DNA of 64,000 nt from Chrysomallon squamiferum. Its lineage: Eukaryota > Mollusca > Gastropoda > Neomphalida > Peltospiridae. A program made the position numbers and the translations under genes. The stretch lies in the NCBI GenBank assembly GCA_012295275.1, contig CM022665.1:30622957-30686956 (forward strand), given 5' to 3'. The notes under the pieces are model-generated. The model saw nothing but the letters and a program-made list of their open reading frames with translations. It was not told the DNA's origin and searched no databases. Positions within the stretch are counted from its first letter, which is position 1, and each line of letters opens with the position of its first letter. This document shows, one piece after another, positions 1 through 13,900 of the stretch.

Positions 1-277
1 TGAATATTTCAAAAAATGTTTCATGATGCTTCTTCTGAAAAATCAGATATGGTGGATTCTGTTACCAGAGTGAATTGACTAGAATTTAAAAAAAAAAAGT
101 AAAACCAAACTGAAAATTATAATTCTATTTATGATTTGTAGTAATCCACTGACCCATAATGTTAGATACAGAAACATTTTACTGCTTTGATATGTTGTAT
201 TTTTGACAATTAAGAATTGTTAGCTAATAATAAATTTAGAACACATAATAAATGTGGTTAATGTTGTTTACTAACAG

Positions 278-3200
278 AACGGCCAGCCAGTGAGAGTATC
301 ACACACAACAACAGGGTCTGACAAGAAAGATGAAGGATTTGTTCAGCTGTACACTGTCCTCACTAAAAACATCAGTACAAGATCCTCACTTTTTCTTGCA
401 GTCTGGGCTGTTAATAAGGTACTAATCTGTAAATATCTCTTATACATGTAACCTGTATGCAATTATAACATGTACCTCACTAAAAACATCAGTACAAGAT
501 CCTCACTTTTCCTTGCAGTCTGGGCTGTTAATAAGGTACTAATAACATGTAACTAATCTGTAGATAACTGTTATAGATGTAACCTGTATAGCATTATAAC
601 ATGTACCTCACTAAAAACATCAGTACAAGATCCTCACTTTTCCTTGCAGTCTGGGCTGTTAATAAGGTACTAATCTGTAAATAACTGTTATACATGTAAC
701 CTGCATAGAATTATAACATGTAACTAATCTGTATATAATTCTTATACATGTAACCTGTATATAATTATAACATGTAGAATATGTATATAAGTGTTATACA
801 TGTAACTGATTTGTATATAACTCTTATACATGTAATATGTATAGAATTATAATGCAACTAATCTGTATATAACTCTTATATATGTAACCTACATGTAAGT
901 ATAATGTAACTGATCTGTATATAATTCTTATATATGTAACCTGTATAGAATTATATAACAGAATCTGTATGTAATCATTAATTCTTATATAATTATATCT
1001 CTTATATATGTAGCCTGTATATAATTTTAACAATAATCTGTTTATAACTTTTTTACATGTAACCTGTATATAATTATCACTTGTAACATCAGTCTGTATA
1101 TAACTGTTATAGATGTAACCTGTATATAATTATAACTGTTATACATGTAACTTGTATATAATTATAAGTAATTATAAAAGTTATTTATTTGTATATATTC
1201 ATAACTCTTACCTGTAATCTATATATAACTACCATATTTATCTGTAATAATATATATAATTATAAAATGTATCTTTTGTCTTACTTGTTTTAATTTTTAC
1301 CTGTAATCTGTTTCATTATAATATTTTTTCATTTCTTATCTCATCCTAATAAATGTTTCATTATAATATTTTTTCATTTCTTATCTCATCCTAATAAATG
1401 TTTCATTATACATTTTTTTATCTTTTTGTGTTAACTGCTGTCATAAGAATTATTTTTTGCTTACCAGTAATCTGTATACAATATTTCTATACCTAATCTA
1501 TTTTTTTATTTTTTTTATGTTAATTTTTGTTGTTGATATTGTTTTATTAATATTAAATATTATGATCACTTAATATTTATATATATATATATTACATATA
1601 TTTGAGAAAATGTTTATGTGGCTTTAACAAAAATAACAATTTCATGTTAAGGTTGGTTTGCAGTCAAATGCTCTGCACAGTGAAGTGACACTTGCAAATG
1701 GAGGATCACTGGAACTTGTCAGACGCTGTAAAGTGTTCAGTTGTGTGGGTCACTGTGTGTGTGGCAGTCAGGACAAAACTTGTGACATTGCCAGGAAATG
1801 TTCCAGTGGTAGGATACCCTTATTTACATAATTATAGCACAAACATTTATATTTTCTGTTAATATGAACTCACTGGCAACACAGATATAAAAGAACATTC
1901 TGCAATAATCAGAAGTATGTAATTTTAGTATTAGTCTGAGCTTGTTTGTTTGGAGAATCAGTCTTCCTCACAACGTATCTCATGTTATTTCCTTCTATAG
2001 CCTCTGGCTTACTTATTTATCTTACAGACCAGTGATAGTAGTGCCTCATAGTGACAGTACAAAAATGTATGGTGATGGTAAAAACTATGTCTGTAACTCT
2101 AATGCCTGTAACTACACTACATAATTTAACAATTATAAAATTCAACCGAAAGGCTCAGATCTTAAAAATTATTTGAAATGCCATGAAAAATAAAATATTA
2201 ACTTAATTAAGCACCACTAATATAGACCAGAATTTTGATTTGGTATACATGGTAACAGGACCAGTGTTTTGATTAGCACAGATGATTTGATTTGGTAAAC
2301 TTGATAAAATGGTCTAATTTGCAGACATTCTGATCCAAAACAATTGTCTTTATTACTTAAAGATAAAAGATAGAATTTTATAATGTAATATTAATAATAT
2401 AAATTTCAGGTGATGGAAGCACAGAAATACTTGTCAAGGATGTAACTGATCTCCATTTTAAAACAGAAGATAAAGATGAACAGTTCACATCCAGCAGTTC
2501 TCATGTAGCAGCAACATGGCAAATACAGAAAGGTGGACCAGTGAAAAGGTGCATTATATTTTTTATTTTATTTTTGTGGTAAAGTAGACTGTGATAAAAT
2601 TGTGAAACCATTTGAATCAAGAAAAGTAATTCATTTACTTCTGATTTTAGCTTTACAGAGCAAAAAGTATCAGTGATGAAATACTTTAAACTGGTAAAAT
2701 AATATAATTTTTATTTATAATTTCACATAAAAAAAAATTGAGTTTTTCAGTGAATGTCAGCCATTTTTGTTTTATAATCACTGCCAAAATAGATATATTA
2801 TTACTTGCTTGTATTCTGTGAGGTTTTTTTTAAACAACATATTTGTTAAGTTAACAAGATGACTGAAACAGTTACATATTTAATTGTTGTTTTCTCAGGT
2901 ATGAAGTAAGTGTTGGTTACAGTGACAAAGATTTACCAGAAGGTGTTTACAATCAGCAGAGAGATCAGATCTGGTTTCATGTTGGATTGGCCACATCAGC
3001 TGTGATCACAATACCAAGAGGTTTAATTTTCTTTATTATTTAGTGATATTGATAACAAACAAAACTTTCACATCTTTTCATTATTTAGTGATGTTGATAA
3101 CAGACAGAAGTTTAGTTTTCTTCATTATTTAGTGACATTGATAATAGACGAAAGTTTAGTTTTCTTCATTATTTAGTGACGTTGATAACAGACAGAAGTT

Positions 3201-6200
3201 TAGTTTTCTTCATTATTTAGTGACATTGATAACAGACTGAAGTTTAGTTTTCTTCATTATTTAGTGATGTTGATAACAAAAAGAAGATTCTCATCTTTAC
3301 TGCATGAAAACTCATGTTCAAAATCTGATGTTTGGTTGTTTTTATCTTTTTACCAGTGAAAAAGTGCTACTAAAATAAAAAAAATAAATAGGCCTATATG
3401 CCATTATTGTAATAATGGAAATAAAATTATTCATTTAAGAATACTTCTTTGCATTTTTCTTTTTTCAATTTTATAATATAAATATATTTTTTTTATAATT
3501 TATATTTCTTAAAGAGTTGAATATCATTTATTTTAAGAGAAATTATATTAAGGTTTTTGATGTAAACTGAAAGTTCTTGAATTTTTCTTATACAAAGCAT
3601 GATTATTATTAATTTATAGTTATTTAAACATTTTATTTGTTTTTCTGTTGTTTAGATAAACAGCTGAGTGAAAACATAAAATACTCCGTTTTTGTTCGTG
3701 CGTGGTACAGTTCTCAAGTGTTTGATGTTTTCAAGTCAGATGGAGTAGCTGTGATTGTCAAAGCAGTGGGAATATCAAACCAAGTTGGCAGAGCAGTAAG
3801 TTTACTGTTTTAACAATATCTTCTACTTTGTGTTTGAAGTGAGAAACACAATGTATCTGTTTTAGAAAGAAAGAAATTCATTTATTTAAATTTATTATTT
3901 TAAAATAATAAGAACAGAAATATTTTTAAAAAGCTTTTCCATAGATCATTAAAATTATGGAATTAAAAAAACTGATATGTAAAAATAAAAAGCATTATAA
4001 CTTTATGAAATATAAAATTCACATTTTATTCATTGTTAATAATATTAAATCTGTTTTAATAAAATAATATATTATATTTTTTTAGGTTAAAGAACATTCA
4101 AGTAATGGACAGATGAAAGACACAGATTTCATAAATAACAACCAAGAAGTTTATGTGAGCTGGAAAGACAATTTTAAACCTGGTTTGTTTGGTCTCACAA
4201 AGTATGGAGTGTATATCAGCACTTACCCAGGAGGTAAATGTTTTTGTTAATGTTAAATTTGTTATTTTTTAAATATAATTACATCTGTATCAGCACTTAC
4301 ACAGGAGGTAAATGTTTTTGTTAATGTTAAATTTGTTATTTTTTAATAATATTAATGTTAAATTTGTTATTTTTTTAATAATATTACATCTGTATGAGTG
4401 CATACCCTGGAGGTAAATGTTTTTGTTAATGTTAAATTTATTATTTTTTAAATATAATTACATCTGTATCATCACTTACACAGGAGGTAAATGGTTTTTT
4501 TAATGTTAAATTTGTTATTTTTTAAATATAATTACATCTGTATGAGTGCATACCCTGGAGGTAAATGGTTTTGTTAATGTTAATATTTATTATTTTTTTA
4601 ACATAAATGAATTTCAGGAAACACCAAGTAGAAAATTTCTTGCAGTGAAACAGAAAAGTGATGATCCATTATTTTGATATTTTGGTATTTTTAACACAGA
4701 AAAATCTTGTGAAATTTTAGACACTGCTTGAGGAACATTTGGATTTTTATACACAGCTTGAGAGATATTTTGAGATTTTAGTTTGAACTACAGAAATATG
4801 GTTATGATTTAGATATGGAGACATTTCTGAAGTTTTATTAAAGAACTAAAGAAATATTTTAGTCATACCAGAGAAATATTTGGTGTTTTAAACACAGCTA
4901 GTAAAATATTTGAGAAAAAGAAAATATTTTGTTATGTCTTGTAGGTCACAATGTTCATGAACATCACAGTGCATCGACAACTGACTCTGCTTGGTACAAA
5001 GTGACAGGAATTTCTCTCAAGTCAGAACAGATTTATTACTCCAATGTTTTAGCATACAACATGGCTGGTCTCCTGACCTGGGACTCTTCTGATGGCTTCT
5101 TTGTGGACAAAACACCACCATTTTCAGGCATTGTCAATGATGGAAGAGGTAAAATATCAAATAAAAAATAGACAAGAGATTCCATATCTACATTTCTTTT
5201 TTACACAAAACTGCTGATGATTGGAGTCAAAAAGATAGAATGTTATAATGAAAAATTTCAACCCAAAGCTAAACTTGAAGATATACTGGTTAAGAACATT
5301 TTTCAAATTTTAACTTCACATTTTGTTTTAATTTAAATTACAGGTCTTGATGATGCAGATTTTCAGTCTGATCCTAAAGATCTGTCAGCTTCGTGGCATG
5401 GATTCTCTGACACTGGATATGGTATTGTCAGCTACACTTGGTGTGTTGGTGATACCATGGCAACCACTGAGTGTACCATCCATAAACCAGTCAATGTTGG
5501 ACTGCACACGAGTACCACCAAGACATTACAGACAGCTATGTCCAATGGTTTGTTTGGTTTTTCCCAGAATAAACATAAAAGCTAATAATCATGTAATTCT
5601 GAAATTTAACTTCTTTTTCATATGTTAATTGTTTAAATGTGTTAATATTTCTGTTTCATTTATCTCGGTGTAAATACCAAAACAGTGAATTAACTACAGT
5701 AAATTTACAGACATATATTTCATTATAGACTTTCAGTTAAATTTTTAAATAAATAAATTACTTTATATTTTACCTAAAGATGTTTTATCTTTTTATTTTA
5801 AGGAAAGAAAATATTCCACAAAGTATTTTCATTTGATGTTTTTGGACACAAGTCATCTGTCAGTGTGTCTGATGGTGTAACGGTTGACTCCACCCCACCC
5901 CAGTCTGTCAGTGTGGCTTACTTGGGAGATAATCTGTTTAATAATCCATCTTTTGAAAGTTACAGTCAGACTGGAAACTGTAACAGCAATGTCCCAGCAT
6001 CATGGCAGACTGATTCCTGTGTGCAGTTTGTCTCAGAAACATCATCAGTTGCTCATCATGGAAAGAGTCACGTGGTTGTCAGTGGCAACATCTGGCAGAC
6101 AGTTTCAACTGTACAAGACAAACTGTACAAACTGACAGTTCACTTTGGATACCCACACAACATTTCAGACAAACACACAACAACCGAGGGTTACATCCAG

Positions 6201-9200
6201 TTTGGAGATGACAAAATTTATTTTGATTTGGATCCACATCTTTGTAAAGGTCTTTGTGATGTTGGAGAACAAAAAACAATTCTCTGGCACAAGTTTACAT
6301 ACACCTTCACTGCAAAACATCCTTCCACAAAAATATCTTTTGGAACATCTTCAAAGGAAGCTGAACTAGCTGTGGATTCAGTCTCACTTAATTCAGTGGA
6401 TTACATAAAACAGTCAAAAACACAAGATGAGAACATCTCAGTAACAAGTCTGTTTCTGCCTCACTGGACTTCTCTTCATGTTGTCTGGTATTTTCAAGAT
6501 GAACAGTCTCCTATCGCTGATTACAAATGGGCAATAGGTGAGTTAAACAAGTAACAGAATAATGTTGATTTATCAGATTAGTGGAAAACACTTTCGGACA
6601 CAACATATTAGAGTGATTTGCAATATTTGTAATTAATTGTGATTTTGTGATTTTGATAACAGAACTTTATGATCATACTTGTACATTATATACCTGTTTG
6701 TTTCCTATTATACAGTGCACTGATGCTTTATATGTTATATAACTTGTGTTTAGCTATTATAAAGGTTCATTATGAATTCTTCATATATGCTCATTTGCAA
6801 AATTAGAAGATAATATGTTATATGTTGTATAGTTTTGTTTTTCTTGGAGATTTATTGTTTCTTTACAATGGAACAATTTATATTAAATAACTGTTTAGGT
6901 TCTGTGCCTGGTGGAACTCAGGTTAAAGGATTTCAAAGAGTAGGACAGCAGACTCATGGTTTTACATCAGGACTGAAGTTGACACACAACACAGACATCT
7001 ACATCACTGTGGTCGCCACCAATGCTGCAGGACTGAGCAGTGTGACAACATCTGGTGGCATCAAAGTTGACATGACACCACCTGTAATTACTGATGTCAT
7101 CGATGGACAAGGTTTGTAAGAAAGATATTAATGAGGTGTCTCAATTTGTAAGATATGATGGCATGTTTCAGTAATATGATCATTTTAATAGAAATATCTC
7201 AGATTTTCAGGAGATTGTGATAGTTTAAATAGAGACTTGTTAGAGTTTCAGGTCAATTTAATAATTTTAATAGAGATGTCTAAGTGTTTCCTGATACTGT
7301 GATTATTACTATTGTATTTTCCTACAGAAACTGATGAAGATTTCCAGAGATCCACACGTCTGTTTGTCAGTTACAAAGTTATAGATGAAGAATCTGGAGT
7401 GGACTACTGTGAATGGGCAATAGGTGACACATTTTAACAAATTTCTCCATATCATTGGTGATAACAGTTCATATCTTTCAAAAAAATCAAATATCCAAAA
7501 AGCAAAATATCGAAAATTAACATTTATATATTTACATTTTATTACATTTAAAGTATCAAGTGAAAATATTTTCTGTGCTAGTCTTTGATAGATATGTCTC
7601 TTTTTTTTTCAATTTATGCTTAATGTAATTTTATATATGTTATAAATTAAATTTATTTATTAAAACCTGTAGACAGTATTTTAATACATATTAAGACTGA
7701 TTTCTTATCTTTTTTTTTATCCTTTATTTATTTTTTTATTTATAAGCTTAAAAGTAATTATTTTATAATACAGCAGTCATTTATATATTGTAGCCTTAAC
7801 TTAACATTTTGGTTTAAAAGTATTTTTTTGTAATATGACGAATAACAAGCATTTACTTATTCATACCACACAGGATCTATATCTGGCTCATCTGACCTCA
7901 AATCATTTGTCAAGGTTGATGGTGACAGTAATCATCATGATTTTGATTTGTCCAGTGTGGACGTGTTTCTGATGGTGTACAGCACTGTGAGGTGTCACAA
8001 CAAGGCAGGACTGCCAGCCCAGGCTACCAGTGACGGGGTGAAGCTGATTGGTAAAGGTCTGTCTAACACTGTGTCAAGTAACAGTCTCACTGTGCTGCCT
8101 GCTGGCTCAGTCTGTCACACTCAAAACAATTCACTCAGGATCAGGTGGCAAAATGATGCTGCCTTGGTGGACATAAAGAATTTAAAGGTAACCCTACACA
8201 TTTTTCTTATTCAAGGAGTTTGTTTTGAAAATTTGATAATCTGTAAAGACTGTTTATATACGATCGTGGATGTTTGTAAGATTTGGTTTATACATACTTA
8301 ATGGTTTGTAGGAAGTATATTGCTCAGGGTTCGTTTTGTTTTTGTTTTTACAGTGGTCTTGCCTAGAACAGACATGGCAGATAAATAACCAGATTTGATG
8401 TTTTAGCAATAAGGAAACAAAGAAATGGGTACAAGATTTCTTACAATGTGTAGAAAATTGATGTCATTTCAGATAACCCTGGTAGATTCTTTTAATATCA
8501 TCCAGAATATGATTCCATCTTATCTAAGTTTTGACCATGTCAGTCTGCAAAACTTAAACCTTCAACAAAACACAGAGTACAAATACAGCTTGACTCCAGT
8601 GGATGTTCTGAACAAGGAAGGTGTCTCAGTGTCATCAAGTTTTAAAATGTTTCGTAAGCCACCAACTTGGGCAGGTGAGACGAAATGTATCTTTTTCAGC
8701 CTGAGTTATAATATAGTGATCATCAATACAATTATTATAACAGCAGCTTAAAATATAAATAACATTGTCCATCACTTCGAGATTTTGATGGGTTTTTTTT
8801 TTTTTTTCAATATTAATTACATTAATGATTAAACATGTCATTATCTATATTAAATTGTTTCTTAATAAAATAATCACTGGCTAAGTCAGGACTGAATCTT
8901 ATTCAGATCTCCACTCAGCTCTAGACCTAAATAAATACACAGAATGCTTAGTTCTTTTAAAATATTTGAATTCACCCGGTATCAGTCAAATAATTTTAAT
9001 TTCAATGTAGTTTTACTTTATACAGATTATTTATCAAATGATATTGTCCATGATAATTCAGTGTTAGGTATTGAAATATTGGGTTCTGTATTTCAGATTC
9101 ATTTAAAATAAATGTGACAAAGATGTCTGACAGAAAGATCACGTTGTCATGGACAGATGCTGTGACATCATCATGGCCTGATCTAGTGTATGAAGTGTCA

Positions 9201-9383
9201 CTGGGATCTGTACTGGGAGGAGCTGATATCCTAGATAAGAAACTCACTAAGAATACAGATGAAGCACTGATACTGCCGAAGTCAGTCAATAAAGCTGTGA
9301 ATATCTTTGTCACAATTGTTGCAAAGGACCTGTGTGAAAGTTCTGCATTACACAAAGAACTGATCACTATCAGTCCAGAGTAA
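278..9383 (+). CDS. Large extracellular FN3-like repeat protein, 3' part (5' end outside window)
   Basis: Fourteen exons join in consistent phase to 1033 residues and a TAA: 278-418, 1652-1808, 2410-2548, 2899-3020, 3656-3795, 4086-4233, 4945-5148, 5344-5547, 5803-6537, 6899-7111, 7328-7423, 7874-8187, 8473-8674, 9097-9383. The protein repeats a module with a W-A-I-G turn, an A-x-N-x-A/V-G-L strand and a D-x-T-P-P linker, typical of FN3-like ectodomains. Exon 5803-6537 also holds a segment starting NNPSFESY, resembling galactose-binding or carbohydrate-binding domains that begin NPSFE. A Cys-rich stretch (CKVFSCVGHCVCG) lies in exon 1652-1808. I see no transmembrane segment before the stop, so a secreted protein is likely. 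The exact family is not recognised, and the signal peptide and N-terminus lie upstream of the window. Function is inferred only as extracellular adhesion or matrix. Confidence 0.8.
358..1260 (+). repeat. Tandem copies of an exon end plus donor, grading into a ~50-bp satellite
   Basis: The last ~60 bases of exon 278-418, its GT donor and the start of the intron recur from about 475 and from about 606 (spacings ~117 and ~131). Both copies are nearly identical to the original and keep the motif CTTGCAGTCTGGGCTGTTAA followed by the donor. From about 700 to 1260 the intron continues as degenerate ~50-bp units built around TACATGTAACCTGTATA and AATTATAAC. Confidence 0.85.
3021..3290 (+). repeat. 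Intronic ~50-bp tandem repeat next to a 5' splice site
   Basis: About six imperfect units carry TTCATTATTTAGTGA followed by TTGATAACAGAC. They begin directly at the donor of exon 2899-3020. Each unit contains a pyrimidine-rich stretch ending in TTTAG that resembles a 3' splice site. Confidence 0.8.
4214..4600 (+). repeat. Tandem repeats of an exon/donor junction
   Basis: The end of exon 4086-4233 and its donor (CACTTACCCAGGAGGTAAAT) recur about four more times, with CACTTACACAGGAGG or GCATACCCTGGAGG variants. Each copy is followed by TTTTGTTAATGTTAAATTTG. Unit length is roughly 80-110 bp. Confidence 0.85.
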
Positions 9384-9429
9384 AACATGCTATAATATTT
9401 GTCTGTACAGATTACCATCTGTAATAACT

Positions 9430-9435
9430 AATAAA
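9430..9435 (+). terminator. Candidate polyadenylation signal of the FN3-like gene
   Basis: AATAAA lies 47 bases after the TAA stop at 9381-9383. It is a plausible cleavage and polyadenylation signal, but AATAAA is common in this AT-rich DNA. Confidence 0.4.
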
Positions 9436-10782
9436 ATAGATCATTTAATTAGGCAACCCACTTTGAATTTTCTTATTGAGTTAAAAATTATGAAAACAAG
9501 ATAACTGGACTGCTTCCTAGAAACTACTTATTTGCTTATTCAGGTTTCAAAAAGAGTGTAAGATAACACTTATTCCTTCCAAGTATTGAAAAAAGTGCAC
9601 TAAATACGATGGATACACTTTTTGTTATGAATTAAGTTTTATTTTAAAGTAATGAAACATATACTAGGATAGGATATGGATAATAAAAATAAATAAATAA
9701 ATAAATAAATAAACAATACTAAATTTGCATGTAACTTTGTAAGAGCTAATAAAAGACAAACAACTGAAAATGTTGTGATTAAAAATTGTTATTTTTTTAT
9801 TTTTTTTATTTTCAGTAATGATATGTTGTTAACAATACATTCCCGTATACTTTCATTTTTATATATTAACTAATAACTGCAGTTCCTTACAAAGATGCTC
9901 CTTAACAAAAAGGCCATTTTGTCTATTTTGATAATGTTATAATTAATATTGACATTATTAGAAACATTACAGTATATTCTCTTGAAGATCATACAATAAA
10001 TTTTTTTATCTTAATTATCATTTTGTGTTTTGATGCATTTTCTTTTCTTTTTTTTGGTCCTTTTAAGTAATTTTTCAAAATGCAGTAAAATATCATTTGG
10101 TCATCAATAATTGGAGGCCTGCCAAAATGTTATTGCTTCAAAACCCAAAATTTCTATTTTTGAACCCAGTGAACCACTTAAAGACAGTCCTCTCAGCTAT
10201 GGACCACTACCATAAAAGGCACAACCCTTTTTTCACTATGCATTTTTACTTTCTGCAAATGCATCTCATTTTCCTCCATTTTCACTGCTAATGTAAAACA
10301 TTTTAAAATTAACAATTAACACATGAAGTGTACAGAAAGATGCACTGTGAAGCAAAATCACACACTTAAATGCATCATACTGAAAAAAGCTAACTTTTTG
10401 TTCGAACCAAGAATTTCAAGTATACCTTTGGTTATATGAACATCAGGCTAAAAACACATTTTATATAATTCTATGTGAATGCTTTATTTATACTAGTAAA
10501 TCAATCTTTGGCATTAATAAAGACTGACAAAGAAATAACAAGCTCACAAGGGTGTAATACAGTTTCTACTTTTTTCATGACATCAGTTTGATACACAGAA
10601 AATGAAATAAAGATAATATAAGGAATGGTGTCATTCATAAATCTATAAGGTCTTTTCTACAACTTCCTTGTTCAGATTTCTCTTTACAATGTCCCACGTC
10701 AAACAAAGTGTGAACCTCCAACTTTCATTAGTATTTATTTGTAAATAAAACAACAAAATTGTAAAAACAAATCTTATATATA

Positions 10783-10784
<2 letters not shown>

Positions 10785-10830
<46 letters not shown>
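10785..10830. repeat. (TA)n microsatellite
   Basis: An uninterrupted TA dinucleotide array of about 46 bases, just downstream of the LYPLAL1 stop in transcript orientation. Confidence 0.95.
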
Positions 10831-10838
<8 letters not shown>

Positions 10839-10931
10839 TCAAAGATATACCTTAAATAAATAATAATTTATATTCTTTAAAGTTTTGATGAAATAGTGAT
10901 TTATATTCTTTAAAGCTTTAAGTTATAATTT

Positions 10932-13900
10932 TCATATATTTTCAGAATCATCAAGATTTTTAACAATCCATTGTTTTAGCAATTCAATTTCTTTTCTGTT
11001 AATTTCGTGGTAAAGATCTGGAAAAGTGTGAAACTGTCCATCAACTCCCAGTGATTTCAATTTTTCAAAAGTATCTTTACCCCAGTCAAATAAAACTAAA
11101 CTGTCTTCTTCTCCATGACACTGAAACAGTGGAGCAAGGTTCTTGTCATGCTCTTCAACACTCTGAAAAATGGATTTTTTTCAAAATGTATATAATTATT
11201 ATGATCCAAAGATAATTACACCAATTAGATCTATCTATAACTAGTTATATCTCCGATTTAAGTTCAAGTAAGTTATTTGTGTTAGTTGTTAAAACTAACC
11301 TTGTATACTGATGATTCTTTCTGAAGAAAACTGGACAGTGCAAATACACCAGCTATCTGTCTATGGAACTGATATGCTAGATGAAGAGCTAGGCATCCTC
11401 CCATAGAAAAACCACCTGCATTAATACAAATAACAAAGAAAATCACCTGTAATAATATAAATAACATAGAAAAGCTACCTATAACAATAACAATAACACA
11501 GCAAACCCATCTGTAAAAATACAACATAGCAAATCCGCCTCTATAAAAATATGTATGTCTATGAAGGTATACATAACATAAAATTTGTTTGTATTAAATT
11601 TAATTAAGTCTGATGATTGAATAATTACTAGAAAACTTAATAAACATAACAAATATTGTATGGTTCTTAAATTAACTTGAATGGATATCAGATACATCAG
11701 GTTAAAATCAGGGTTCATAAATATTCAACAATAATAATAAATCTATAAAAAATAATTTGTAAAATGTTTGAACATATATTTCTAATTCTGTTTTAAAAAT
11801 AACTTTAAAAATAAGATAAGGAATAGACTAAATAAAACAATGCTGAATTCTTCAATCTCTTCAATTTATTTTTTGCCACAGTTAATCTGACTGGGTATTA
11901 GGATAAATTACAATAATTAAAAAATGGATTTTAACTACAAGCATCAATTTTAAATATTTAGTGAACTGTAATTATATCAATTTTGTAAATAATGGTAAAA
12001 ATTACCGATCATGATTCTGTGTTTAGGTATACCATTCCTGATCTCTGCTTCAATTAGACAGGAGAATTCTTCACATGTTGTTTTGACCGAGTCACTTTCA
12101 GCTGTGAATGGAGAAATCTGGTTTCTATCAAACCAAACAGTACTTACTGCACCTCCCATAGGTGTATACGGCCTGTCACACATAAGCAAATGTAAATTAT
12201 CTGTATCATAAAATGTACAAACTACTAAAGAAAAATGGATTCGTTTTTTTTTTTTTTTATAGAAATTAGGGCTAAGCCAGATGCAGATATTCTTAAAATT
12301 TTTAAAATTATATTTTAATTACTTAACAAACAAAAAAACAACAATAATAAATAAATAAATAAATATAATTTTTTTTTTTTTTTTTTTAAAACGGTAACAA
12401 AAAAATGGTTGAACGAAATCTATTGTGTTTTATCCTCTTTTAATCACTAATTTAAAAAAGCCAATGAATGGAAATTGGATCTGTGATTAAGAAACTTACC
12501 TAGGAGGTGCTGTAGGAAAGATAACTCTAAGGTGTGGAAAAACAAATTCTTCTCCCAGGACACTATGTAACGACTGTCGAATTCCTGGTCCAGTATCTCC
12601 TAATCAAATTTAAAAAAAGGTCAAAGAATGCTGGTCATGATGAACAACATAATTTAGCAAACTGTTACCCTATATACTGCTAATGTGTATACTATTTACT
12701 TGTGAATCATTTTAAAAACTACACATACAATTTTTCATTATATTAATTCATATTTGGCAGCATTCAACATGTAATTGTAAATTGATAATCTATTTGATAC
12801 TTAAAGTATGTTCATCAAAAACAACACAGTGATTTTAGGTATGGCTACTACTGGCCAACTAACTTTAGGTGGTTATCTTATTTTGTTGTAAATAGTTACA
12901 GTACATAATGTAAAACAAATATTGATACAGTGCCTATAGTCAGTAGAAAAAAAAAAAAAAAAAAAAATTTAATTAGAAAAGATTTTTTTTTTAATTATTA
13001 CACATTTGAAGATGCAAATCTGAAGTAAAATGATTATAATTTATGAATGGCTATCTGACACACACACAGTGTATACACATTTTTGCTTATATGGACATCA
13101 TCCATATACAAAGTGTGTCACATCTTTTTATATGTGAACAATATAGATTATAAATAAAATTACTCAAATAATATATTATTTGGTTTTCCAAGCAGCTGAT
13201 TTTACTTTTATAAAATAGATGAATTCTTTTGGATAAAGTATAATCCTCATGCATAACATATATCTCCCCGAGTGATTTAATAATACTAATACAGCTAATT
13301 AAGTGAATTTTATTTGTTTGCAAATTCGGAATCCCATATTAAATTAATTTTGGATTTTAATGAAAGTTCAGTTCGTCAGTTGACTGGACATTTCACAGAG
13401 ATTGGTGTTTGTTTCTATGTCTGCATTTTTTTATACGTATCTATTAAATAAATAATAAAATATGTGCAATGTAGATCTTTACATTTGATTTGTAAATTGT
13501 GAATAAAATGTGACAATGACTAAATGAGTAGGGGCTATGTTGCTTTTAATTTGTGTTGTTAGCACATGCATAAATCCATGAGATGGTTAACAAGCTTTGT
13601 CATAACATCATAGTCAAGATCTAAAACATGATTACAGATGTAAGGCACTAAGAAGTCCAACCATACTGGTAAGTACCAGTGAATCAACAACTAATTACCA
13701 GATAGCCAGAATGTCTGGTTTGAGATCTTGCCATAGTGTAATGGGAAAAACCAGGTTGCACTGTTCCCAGTCTGGTAGCCAGCTGAGCTTACCTGGATTA
13801 CAGTTTGTTGAGGGTAATTAACCAACAGCTGAAACTGATCTGGTATCTATAATATACAAGGTTCCGTTTATTAAGGGTTTTATACCCCAAAACTGGACCA

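Larger units (their letters stand above)
9384..10931. other. Intergenic region between convergent 3' ends
   Basis: This holds the 3' untranslated ends of the + strand FN3-like gene and the - strand LYPLAL1 gene. A reverse-strand AATAAA at 10735-10740 could serve LYPLAL1. A short (AAAT)n run lies near 9690 and a (TA)n array at 10785-10830. No coding potential is convincing. Confidence 0.6.

Noticed and set aside
3021-3290. Regularly spaced repeats resembling a CRISPR array
   Set aside because: The units are contiguous and similar along their whole length, with no unique spacers, in a eukaryotic intron.
6079-6279. Antisense open frame over the FN3-like gene
   Set aside because: It is a shadow of the well-supported exon 5803-6537 on the other strand.
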